Of a stretch of 15,863 nt of DNA, positions 1 to 5,415 are shown piece after piece (the first letter of the stretch is position 1; each line of letters begins with the position of its first letter). Position numbers and translations under genes: made by a program. The DNA lies in contig JBEEJO010000013.1 of assembly GCA_041169145.1 (NCBI GenBank), positions 1-15,863 on the forward strand, in the 5' to 3' direction. Source of the DNA: DATJQA01 sp041169145 (GTDB lineage: Bacteria; Patescibacteriota; Minisyncoccia; UBA6257; 2-01-FULL-56-20). The notes under the pieces are model-generated. The model ran no database searches. It worked only from the letters and a program-made list of their open reading frames with translations, and had not been told where the DNA came from.

Positions 1-2
1 GG

Positions 3-59
3 CCCCCCGACAAAATACACGCCGATATTGTGATGAAAGTGGAAAGTATCCTAGAATAG
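3..59 (+). CDS. possible C-terminal tail of an upstream gene (partial)
   Basis: An open frame enters from the window edge and ends at TAG 57-59, five bases before the gatB start. The visible 18 residues end in DIVMKVESILE, which looks like an amphipathic helix end. It is too short to assign to a family and I do not recognise it as a GatA or GatC tail. The proposed gatB promoter lies inside it. It could equally be non-coding sequence that happens to be open. Confidence 0.22.
   Translation, partial: PPDKIHADIVMKVESILE
28..57 (+). promoter_or_regulatory. putative promoter giving a leaderless gatB mRNA
   Basis: A TTGTGA hexamer at 28-33 is followed by an 18-base spacer and TAGAAT at 52-57. The gatB ATG lies 7 bases after the -10, where transcription would be expected to begin, so the mRNA would have almost no leader. 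No Shine-Dalgarno sequence lies at a useful distance from the ATG. The same -10-to-ATG geometry recurs at other genes in the window. Confidence 0.45.
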
Positions 60-64
60 CACCT

Positions 65-1531
65 ATGGCAGACTACACGCCGACAATCGGGCTGGAGGTT
101 CATGCCGAATTGAAGACGCGGACGAAAATGTTCTGCGATTGCGCGAACGACCCCGACGAAAAACGCGCCAACACGAACGTTTGTCCGGTCTGCATGGGCC
201 ATCCCGGCGCGCTCCCGACCATCAATAAACAGGCGGTGGAGCATGTATTGAAGGCTGGTCTCGCGATCGGCGCGGAAGTGAACCCGGTTTCCAAGTTCGA
301 CCGCAAAAATTATTTTTACCCCGACCTACCAAAGGGATATCAGATATCCCAATTCGATAAGCCGCTTGTCGTCGGCGGCAGCGTGACGCTGCCGAACGGC
401 ACGACCGTGAAGGTGCACCATATTCATCTGGAAGAAGATGCCGGAAAGCTTGTGCATGCGCCGGAAGGGAACGCGACGCTCGTGGATTACAACCGCTCAA
501 GCGTGCCGCTCATGGAGCTGGTCACGGAGCCGGATATCCATTCGCCCGAAGATGCCATCGCGTTCATGAAAGAGTTCCAGCTCATTCTGCGTTATCTCGG
601 CGTGTCCGACGCCGACCTGGAACGCGGGCAGATGCGCGCGGACGCCAATATTTCTCTTTCCGCGGAAGCGGGGAAGCTCGGCACGCGCGCAGAGGTGAAG
701 AACATCAATTCGTTCAATGCCGTTCTCCAAGCCATCAATTATGAAATAAAGCGACAGGCGGAGATATTGGACAAAGGCGAAACGGTGCACCAGGAGACGC
801 GCGGTTGGGACGAAGCGAAACAGAAGACCGTCAGCCAGCGTTCCAAAGAACACGCGCACGATTACCGCTACTTCCCGGAGCCCGACCTGCCGCCGATGAA
901 TATCGCCGAAGCGTTCGATGTGGATGATCTGAAGCGCCACGTGCCGGAACTTCCACGGGCGAAGGCCGCGCGGTTCGTGAAGGAATACGGCATGAGCGAG
1001 ACGCAAGCGGCATCGCTCGTTGAGACAAAAGAACTCGGTGAATATTTTGAAGACGCGTATAGCGAGCTCGCGACCCGCGATGAGAAAACAACGTCAAAGA
1101 TAGAAAAGCGTCCGGAAGAGCTCCTCTTTAATTATCTGACGAGCGATCTCGCGGGACTCCTGAATGAAAAAGGAAAGACGCTTGGAGAAAGCAAGGTCAG
1201 TCCCGAAGAGCTTGCGGCGCTTGTGGACATGATAGCGGACGGCAAGATCATGAGCCGCCAGGCGAAGGATATTTTGCGGAACATGGTTGAAACAGGGGAA
1301 AGCGCGGAGATCATTTTGGAACAGGAGGGGTTGCATACCGTTTCCGATGAAGCAGAGCTCGTCGGCGTTGTGGAAGGCGTCATTGCCGAACACACGCAGG
1401 CCGTTGCGGACTACAAAGCTGGCAAGCAGGCGAGCATGCAGTTTTTGATCGGCCAGGCGATGAAAAAGCTCCGCGGCCGCGGCAACCCCGAATCGCTCAA
1501 AGAACTTTTCGAGCGGCTACTTTCGGCGTAG
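65..1531 (+). CDS. gatB: aspartyl/glutamyl-tRNA amidotransferase subunit B
   Basis: GatB is the kinase/tRNA-binding subunit of the GatCAB complex. That complex converts Glu-tRNA(Gln) and/or Asp-tRNA(Asn) into correctly charged Gln-tRNA or Asn-tRNA in the cytoplasm. At 488 residues it has the family's usual full length. Visible signatures are IGLEVHAELKT at residues 8-18, a cysteine cluster (CDC near 24-26 and CPVC at 40-43) typical of the zinc-binding GatB type, RKNYFYPDLPKGYQISQ at about 80-96, and DYNRSSVPLMELVTEPDI at 141-158. A C-terminal YqeY-like tail ends in GQAMKKLRGRGNPESLKELF. The ATG at 65 gives the standard N-terminus. The last 15 bases overlap the 3' end of the convergent miaA. 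GatA and GatC are not in this window. The identification is secure. Confidence 0.97.
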   Translation: MADYTPTIGLEVHAELKTRTKMFCDCANDPDEKRANTNVCPVCMGHPGALPTINKQAVEHVLKAGLAIGAEVNPVSKFDRKNYFYPDLPKGYQISQFDKPLVVGGSVTLPNGTTVKVHHIHLEEDAGKLVHAPEGNATLVDYNRSSVPLMELVTEPDIHSPEDAIAFMKEFQLILRYLGVSDADLERGQMRADANISLSAEAGKLGTRAEVKNINSFNAVLQAINYEIKRQAEILDKGETVHQETRGWDEAKQKTVSQRSKEHAHDYRYFPEPDLPPMNIAEAFDVDDLKRHVPELPRAKAARFVKEYGMSETQAASLVETKELGEYFEDAYSELATRDEKTTSKIEKRPEELLFNYLTSDLAGLLNEKGKTLGESKVSPEELAALVDMIADGKIMSRQAKDILRNMVETGESAEIILEQEGLHTVSDEAELVGVVEGVIAEHTQAVADYKAGKQASMQFLIGQAMKKLRGRGNPESLKELFERLLSA

Positions 1532-2443
1532 CGCCGAACGGGCGATGAGCATGGCCGTGCGTTCGTCGCGCGCCCAGCGGATGTCCTTGTCTCGTTTCCA
1601 CCACCGCATTTGGCGTTTCGTATACTGCCAAAGCTCGCGTTGAAGTTTTTGTGATAGTTCTTCTTTTGTCTGTATCTCGCCGCGGAGATATTGCGCAACG
1701 AGGCGATATTCTAATCCGAGCTCGTTCAGACGTTTCCACGACAGCCCCTGCTCATGGAGCTTTTTCGTTTCCGTGATAAGTCCGCACCGGATGTCTTTGG
1801 CGAGCCGCGTATTCAGCCGCCGCCGGAGCTCCGCTGCCGGCGGATTCAGTCCGAATTTTAAAAAATCGTAAGGCGATTTTTTATCCTGAACTTGCCGAAG
1901 GGCAACGTTCGGTACCGGCTTGCCGGTTGTTATGACGATTTCGAGCGCACGAACGAGCCGGCGGGGATTGTGCCGGTCTATTTCCGCCGCGCGGCGTGGG
2001 TCAAGGTTCTTGAGTTTCGCAAAAAGCTCTGCAACGGATAGCCTCTCGAATCTGGCGCGGAGCTTCGCGTCCGGCGGAACGTTTGGAATGGGATGCGCGC
2101 CGAGGAGTGCGTCAATGTACTGGCCGGAACCGCCGCAGATGATCGGCAATTTCCCGCGACGGATGATGCCCCGGAGGGCGCGGCGGGCGAGCGCGTCGTA
2201 TCGCGCCGCTGAGAATTGTCTGCGCGGCGAAGCGACGTCCAGCAAGTGGTGGGGGATGCCGCGCATCTCCCGTCGTGTGATCTTGCACGTCCCTCTATCG
2301 AGTCCCCGATACACTTGCCGCGAATCCGCGGAGATAACTTCACCGCCGTATTCCTTCGCCAAGCGTACCGCGAGCGCGGATTTTCCCGATGCGGTCGGGC
2401 CGAGGATGACGACAATTTTTCTCTGCACAGTGGAAATTGACAT
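1517..2443 (-). CDS. miaA: tRNA dimethylallyltransferase (MiaA)
   Basis: MiaA transfers a dimethylallyl group from DMAPP to N6 of A37 in tRNAs that read codons starting with U, which stabilises codon pairing. The 308-residue product has the P-loop GPTASGKS at 15-22, ISADSRQVYRGLDRGT at 37-52 (substrate pocket with the conserved Asp40), CGGSGQY at 103-109, and the late GLEYR (243-247) and YTKRQMRWW (274-282) motifs. Its stop lies inside the gatB end, so the two genes converge with a 15-base overlap. Residues 179-187 (NVALRQVQD) are encoded by a copy of a REP-like repeat core in a loop between the ITTGKP helix and the PYDFLKFGL strand. The start codon overlaps the -35 box of the divergent small-protein operon. 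A GATTAT hexamer 7 bases upstream of the ATG could be its own -10. Confidence 0.96.
   Translation of the reverse strand: MSISTVQRKIVVILGPTASGKSALAVRLAKEYGGEVISADSRQVYRGLDRGTCKITRREMRGIPHHLLDVASPRRQFSAARYDALARRALRGIIRRGKLPIICGGSGQYIDALLGAHPIPNVPPDAKLRARFERLSVAELFAKLKNLDPRRAAEIDRHNPRRLVRALEIVITTGKPVPNVALRQVQDKKSPYDFLKFGLNPPAAELRRRLNTRLAKDIRCGLITETKKLHEQGLSWKRLNELGLEYRLVAQYLRGEIQTKEELSQKLQRELWQYTKRQMRWWKRDKDIRWARDERTAMLIARSALRRK
1860..1882. repeat. AT-rich inverted repeat inside miaA
   Basis: The arms AAAAAATCG (1860-1868) and CGATTTTTT (1874-1882) pair perfectly over 9 bp around a 5-base loop. The structure directly precedes the REP-like core at 1884-1902. The DNA lies in the miaA reading frame (KKSPYDFLK on the minus strand), and PYD is normal for MiaA, so the palindrome may be a coding coincidence rather than part of an inserted element. 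Confidence 0.5.
1884..1902 (+). repeat. REP-like repeat core, copy 1 (in frame within miaA)
   Basis: The sequence TCCTGAACTTGCCGAAGGG matches the TCCTGAGC(N)nGTCGAAGGA-type short repeat that I recall as common in environmental bacterial genomes. A second copy lies next to thrS at 3566-3585. On the minus strand this copy is read in frame by miaA as ALRQVQD, a peptide typical of translated copies of this repeat. The two copies share the same + strand orientation. Confidence 0.55.
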
Positions 2444-2465
2444 ACAAAAAATAATCTAGTATAAT
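2437..2465 (+). promoter_or_regulatory. perfect sigma70-type promoter of small-protein cassette A
   Basis: TTGACA at 2437-2442 and TATAAT at 2460-2465 are separated by exactly 17 bases, which is the full consensus. The predicted start near 2472 gives a leader of about 55 bases before the first small gene. The -35 box physically overlaps the start codon of the divergent miaA (ATG on the minus strand at 2443-2441). Confidence 0.85.
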
Positions 2466-2499
2466 ATACAGCAGTTCCGTTCTCCAATCAAGGTTTTGA

Positions 2500-2514
2500 G
2501 CGCGCAACGCGCGC
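2500..2514 (+). promoter_or_regulatory. GC hairpin in the leader of cassette A, abutting the ribosome site
   Basis: GCGCGC-AAC-GCGCGC forms a 6-bp stem with a 3-base loop ending one base before the Shine-Dalgarno segment GGAAAGGA (2515-2522). Its core 12-mer GCGCAACGCGCG is repeated exactly at the tip of the cassette A terminator (3041-3052). It could protect the 5' end or modulate ribosome access; that role is inferred. Confidence 0.45.
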
Positions 2515-2526
2515 GGAAAGGATACT

Positions 2527-2832
2527 ATGTTCACCACTGGCACGCCCGGGATGCGATCGGACGAGGAGTTGGCGGCAGGCCTTTCGTTCTTCCGTCGGCT
2601 CTGTGCGTGGGGGATCGTTCTGCTCCTGCTACTCATATTCGCCGTCCTTCTGGGGTGGCTCATCGTCGCTGAGGTTCTCGCCGTGCTCGCGCTCCTCGCA
2701 GGAGCCATCACGGCGTTCATCCGGTGGCGCCGCCCCATCCTCTCGCGCGAGGACGAGGAGCTCACGAACCGGGAGTTCCGTGAGGCGGTGAACCCGACGA
2801 ACTTCCCGTTTGGAGGAGGCAGCAGACGATGA
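2527..2832 (+). CDS. small membrane protein A1, unknown function (101 aa)
   Basis: I do not recognise this protein. It has a polar N-terminus, then about 40 hydrophobic residues (roughly 26-65, rich in Leu/Val/Ala) that can form a two-helix membrane hairpin. A charged segment RWRRPILSREDEELTNREFRE follows, then a Gly/Arg-rich tail. GGAAAGGA at 2515-2522 supports the ATG at 2527. It is the first gene after a perfect promoter. Its TGA overlaps the next start as ATGA, indicating translational coupling. Glutamate is coded by GAG at all eight positions, unlike the flanking housekeeping genes, which use GAA freely. The coding call rests on promoter, ribosome site, coupling and hydrophobic pattern, not on homology. 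Confidence 0.72.
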   Translation: MFTTGTPGMRSDEELAAGLSFFRRLCAWGIVLLLLLIFAVLLGWLIVAEVLAVLALLAGAITAFIRWRRPILSREDEELTNREFREAVNPTNFPFGGGSRR

Positions 2833-3014
2833 CGATGACGCCGGACGGTATCGTTCAGAGATCGCGCATCAAAATCGCGGTCTTTCTCGCCTTCGCGCAC
2901 ACCGTGGAGTTCCTGAGCGTGCCGTGGGGATGGGCGCGAGCGGTCATTCGCCGGATGCGGGACATCTACGACCTCGCCCGCAAGATAGGCAACGTTCGCG
3001 GTCGTATTGGCTGA
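2829..3014 (+). CDS. small membrane-associated protein A2, unknown function (61 aa)
   Basis: This is a basic protein of unknown function. One hydrophobic stretch (about residues 15-34, KIAVFLAFAHTVEFLSVPWG) is followed by an Arg/Lys-rich amphipathic region with WARAVIRRMRDIYDLARKIG. The strong ribosome site GGAGGAGG at about 2813-2820 lies inside the end of A1, and the ATG overlaps the A1 stop by ATGA. A second in-frame ATG at 2835 is possible. A terminator-type hairpin follows within 20 bases, closing a two-gene unit. The layout suggests the two products are made together and may act together at the membrane. Confidence 0.65.
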   Translation: MTMTPDGIVQRSRIKIAVFLAFAHTVEFLSVPWGWARAVIRRMRDIYDLARKIGNVRGRIG

Positions 3015-3031
3015 AAAGCCAACAGTTTTGA

Positions 3032-3069
3032 CGGGGCTCTGCGCAACGCGCGGGGTCCCGTTTCTCTTT
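3032..3069 (+). terminator. rho-independent terminator of cassette A
   Basis: CGGGGCTCTGCGC (3032-3044) and GCGCGGGGTCCCG (3048-3060) form a 13-bp RNA stem, allowing three G-U pairs, around the loop AAC. The U-rich run TTTCTCTTT follows immediately. It sits 17 bases after the stop of A2. Confidence 0.8.
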
Positions 3070-3113
3070 ACATAATGCAAAATTGACTATGATTTCCAAG
3101 CCCTTCCAGGGGA

Positions 3114-3142
3114 TTGACAGCTATTCATTATTATACTATAAT
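3114..3142 (+). promoter_or_regulatory. perfect sigma70-type promoter of small-protein cassette B
   Basis: TTGACA at 3114-3119 and TATAAT at 3137-3142 are separated by exactly 17 bases, as in cassette A. The expected start near 3149 gives a leader of about 55 bases. That leader contains a short bulged hairpin (GGATCTT-CGTT-AAGACC) before the ribosome site AAGGAGG at 3193-3199. Confidence 0.85.
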
Positions 3143-3203
3143 GTTCAACGGATCTTCGTTAAGACCTACAAGTGCAAAAACGCGCTTTGGCCAAGGAGGA
3201 TGT

Positions 3204-3362
3204 ATGAAGCTGGCAACGTTCGCGACGGTGGTGGTCGTGGGGATCATGATCGTGTCGGCGACCGGCCCCGCGAAGGTGGACGTCGCGTTCACCACCGTGT
3301 TCGGAGGGCTCGTCTGGACGCTCGCTCGCCTCGCCCCGGAGTGGTTCCAGGCGAGGAGGTAG
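3204..3362 (+). CDS. small membrane protein B1, unknown function (52 aa)
   Basis: I do not recognise this protein. The ATG at 3204 follows the near-ideal ribosome site AAGGAGG (3193-3199). The frame is open further upstream, but those codons fall in the promoter. The product has two short hydrophobic segments (about residues 5-20, TFATVVVVGIMIVSAT, and 26-41) and ends in a basic WFQARR tail, so it looks like a tiny two-pass membrane protein. Its size and topology would fit a holin-like or toxin-like peptide, but no diagnostic motif is visible. The end of the gene carries the ribosome site for the next gene. Confidence 0.65.
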   Translation: MKLATFATVVVVGIMIVSATGPAKVDVAFTTVFGGLVWTLARLAPEWFQARR

Positions 3363-3364
3363 CC

Positions 3365-3520
3365 ATGTCCGACGACGTCGGCTTCGGCGCAGAGCGGCTG
3401 ACGTACATCGGACTGGGGCTCTACGAGCTCATCGTCGGGCTCGGCAAGCTCCTTCTCTTTCTTCTGGTGTGTGTCTGCGGGATCTTCTTCCGCAGGCGCA
3501 ACACCGTGCGGGGTTCGTGA
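3365..3520 (+). CDS. small membrane protein B2, unknown function (51 aa)
   Basis: This gene starts two bases after the B1 stop. The ribosome site AGGAGGT (3354-3360) lies inside the B1 3' end, so the pair is translationally coupled. The product has an N-terminal region with a few acids, a hydrophobic segment of about 25 residues (roughly 18-42, including KLLLFLLVCVCGIFF) with two cysteines, and a strongly basic RRRNTVRGS end, predicting a single-pass protein with a cytoplasmic tail. Its last codons form part of the terminator stem. Function unknown. Confidence 0.62.
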   Translation: MSDDVGFGAERLTYIGLGLYELIVGLGKLLLFLLVCVCGIFFRRRNTVRGS

Positions 3521-3551
3521 CACTCGTTGTCCGGACCCCGTTCGCATTTTT
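3509..3551 (+). terminator. probable terminator of cassette B
   Basis: CGGGGTTCG (3509-3517) pairs with CGGACCCCG (3532-3540) through one G-U pair. An inner GACA/TGTC extension sits past a single bulged base, giving roughly 13 bp. TTCGCATTTTT follows. The stem begins inside the final codons of B2. The T-run starts several bases after the stem, so efficiency is uncertain. Confidence 0.58.
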
Positions 3552-3565
3552 GCACAGCAAAAATG
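3545..3565. repeat. AT-rich inverted repeat downstream of thrS
   Basis: CATTTTTGC and GCAAAAATG form a perfect 9-bp stem around the loop ACA. It abuts the REP-like core at 3566. It lies between two convergent transcription units and may help end transcription in both directions. The miaA copy of the core is also preceded by an A/T-run palindrome. Confidence 0.6.
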
Positions 3566-3585
3566 TCCTGAGCGTAGTCGAAGGA
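3566..3585 (+). repeat. REP-like repeat core, copy 2 (after thrS)
   Basis: TCCTGAGCGTAGTCGAAGGA, extended by G and C on either side into short matching ends (GTCCT...AGGAC), is the standard form of this short intergenic repeat. It lies five bases beyond the thrS stop codon, downstream of thrS in its direction of transcription. It shares the TCCTGA-C-T-G-CGAAGG pattern with copy 1 at 1884-1902. Confidence 0.65.
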
Positions 3586-3590
3586 CTACC

Positions 3591-5348
3591 TTAGTTTCTC
3601 TTCTCCGTTTCGGCGGAGATCTTTTTTATCAGCGTTTCCAATTTCATCTCGCCGCTCTTGTCCGCGTCACCCCTCTCCCGCACGTTCACGCTTTTTGCCG
3701 CAGCCTCCTTCTCGCCCACAACAAGGATGTATGGGATCTTCTGCACTTCGGCGGCACGGATGCGCTTGCCCAGAGTTTCCGTCGGCTCGGCATATTCCGC
3801 TCGGATACCGGCAGATACAAGTTCACGGAGAACGTTCTTGCCGTACGCATCAACTTTTTCTCCGACCGGAACGACGACGGCTTGCACAGGCGCGAGCCAT
3901 ACGGGGAATGCACCCGCGGTGTGCTCGATCAATACCGCAAGGAAGCGCTCAATGGAGCCCATAATGGCGGCATGGATCATTACGATGCGCTCGCGTTCGC
4001 CTTTTTCATTGATACAGGTGAGATCGAACCGCTCGGGTTGGTTCATGTCGAGCTGGATGGTCGCCACCTGATGTTCGCGTCCCAGCGCATCGCGGCCCAT
4101 GAAATCGATCTTCGGACCGTAGAGCGCCGCCTCGCCGAGTGCCTCGTGGGCTTTCGCGCCGCGCTGTTGTACGAGTGCGCGGAGTTCACTCTCGGCTTCT
4201 TTCCACAACTTCGGCGTTCCGAGATACTTTTCCGGATGGTCCGGATCATGGAGCGAAAGCCGGACGGAGAGCGCGAATCCGAACGCTCCATAGAATTCTT
4301 CCACGATGTCCCATATCTTGAATATTTCCTCGCGGACCTGCACGGAACGGCAGAATACATGGGCATCGTCTTGCGTAATGGCGCGAACGCGCGAGAGGCC
4401 GGCAAGCTCACCGGATTGTTCGTCGCGGTACACTTTGGTCGTCGAAGCGTAACGTTGGGGCATTTCACGGTAGCTCCATGGCCGGCGGTTATAGATCTGC
4501 GCGTGATGCGGGCAGTTCATCGGTTTCATCGCAAAGACATGCCCTTCGCGCGTTTCGATCTTGAACAGCTCGTCCTTGAACTTATCCCAATGGCCGCTTT
4601 TCTCGTAGAGGTCCTTTTTCGTGATATGGGGGATGTCCACTTGCTCGTAGCCGCGTTTCTTGCGGAGTTCCCACACGAAGGAGTCAAGTATGTTGCGTAT
4701 CACGGTTCCTTTTGGCGTCCACAGCGGCAATCCGGGACCGACCAGTTCGGAGAACGTGAAGAGGTCAAGCGCGGGGCCGAGCACTTTATGGTCGCGCTTT
4801 TTTGCTTCTTCCAACAATTTCAGGTAATCGTCCAGTTCCTTTTTCGTGCCGAACGCCAAGGCGTAAATACGGACGAGCTGCGGATTCTTCTCGTTCCCGC
4901 GCCAGTAGGCACCGGCCATGTGCGTCAACGTGAACGCCTCGGGGTTTATTTCCTTCGTGTTCTTCACATGCCCACCCTTACAGAGGTCCAGGAACACATC
5001 TCCCGTTTTGTACACGGTGAGCGTTTTGCCCTCTTTCGCATATTCGTTGATGAGGTCGATCTTGAACGGCTGGTTCTTGAATAATTTCTTCGCTTCCGCG
5101 ACGGTCACCTTTTTGCCTGAAAAGGGGAGATGCTGGTTCGCCATCCGCCGCATGGTTTTTTCCAGCTCGGGCAGAATGTCCGCGGCCGGATCCTGTTCGA
5201 ATTGAAAGTCGTAATAAAATCCGTTCTCGATGACGGGCCCGATGCCGAGCTTCGTCTTTGGGAATTTTTCCACGACCGCCGCCGCGAGAAGATGGGCGAG
5301 CGAGTGGCGAACGGCGTCTACTGTTGAAACCGCGGGTTCTTTTGCCAT
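3591..5348 (-). CDS. thrS: threonine--tRNA ligase, TGS-less form
   Basis: ThrRS charges tRNA(Thr) with threonine in the cytoplasm and edits mischarged Ser-tRNA(Thr). The 585-residue protein begins directly at the editing domain; the N-terminal TGS domain of about 60 residues found in most bacterial enzymes is absent. Editing residues are intact: HSLAH (His15, His19) and CKGGH (Cys123, His127). The class II core shows motif 2 YRDEQSGELAGLSRVRAITQ near 307-326 and the zinc ligands Cys279 (PMNCPHH), His330 (QDDAH) and His459 (VMIHA). The usual Arg after the third zinc ligand (HRA in the E. coli enzyme) is Ala here. The C-terminal anticodon-binding domain starts near FPVWLAPVQ at about 481. A TTGAAA-N16-TATAAT promoter ends 9 bases before the ATG. 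Confidence 0.97.
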   Translation of the reverse strand: MAKEPAVSTVDAVRHSLAHLLAAAVVEKFPKTKLGIGPVIENGFYYDFQFEQDPAADILPELEKTMRRMANQHLPFSGKKVTVAEAKKLFKNQPFKIDLINEYAKEGKTLTVYKTGDVFLDLCKGGHVKNTKEINPEAFTLTHMAGAYWRGNEKNPQLVRIYALAFGTKKELDDYLKLLEEAKKRDHKVLGPALDLFTFSELVGPGLPLWTPKGTVIRNILDSFVWELRKKRGYEQVDIPHITKKDLYEKSGHWDKFKDELFKIETREGHVFAMKPMNCPHHAQIYNRRPWSYREMPQRYASTTKVYRDEQSGELAGLSRVRAITQDDAHVFCRSVQVREEIFKIWDIVEEFYGAFGFALSVRLSLHDPDHPEKYLGTPKLWKEAESELRALVQQRGAKAHEALGEAALYGPKIDFMGRDALGREHQVATIQLDMNQPERFDLTCINEKGERERIVMIHAAIMGSIERFLAVLIEHTAGAFPVWLAPVQAVVVPVGEKVDAYGKNVLRELVSAGIRAEYAEPTETLGKRIRAAEVQKIPYILVVGEKEAAAKSVNVRERGDADKSGEMKLETLIKKISAETEKRN

Positions 5349-5357
5349 ATGGGCTCC

Positions 5358-5385
5358 ATTATAGGCGTCCGGCCTTATTTTTCAA
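5358..5385 (-). promoter_or_regulatory. thrS promoter with near-leaderless geometry
   Basis: On the minus strand TTGAAA (5385-5380), a 16-base spacer and a perfect TATAAT (5363-5358) stand 9 bases before the thrS ATG (5348). A GGAG lies between the -10 and the ATG, but transcription would be expected to start past it, so it may never be in the mRNA. Confidence 0.65.
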
Positions 5386-5415
5386 AGGGAAACGGATGGT
5401 GTACCATGGAAGCCA

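Noticed and set aside
3083..3113. TTGACT at 3083-3088 as an extra promoter before cassette B
   Set aside because: No -10 hexamer is present at 16-18 bases; the perfect promoter at 3114-3142 explains the transcript better.
3471..5084. A long open frame on the + strand opposite thrS
   Set aside because: The minus strand encodes a complete ThrRS with all motifs; the + frame is an antisense shadow with no family features.
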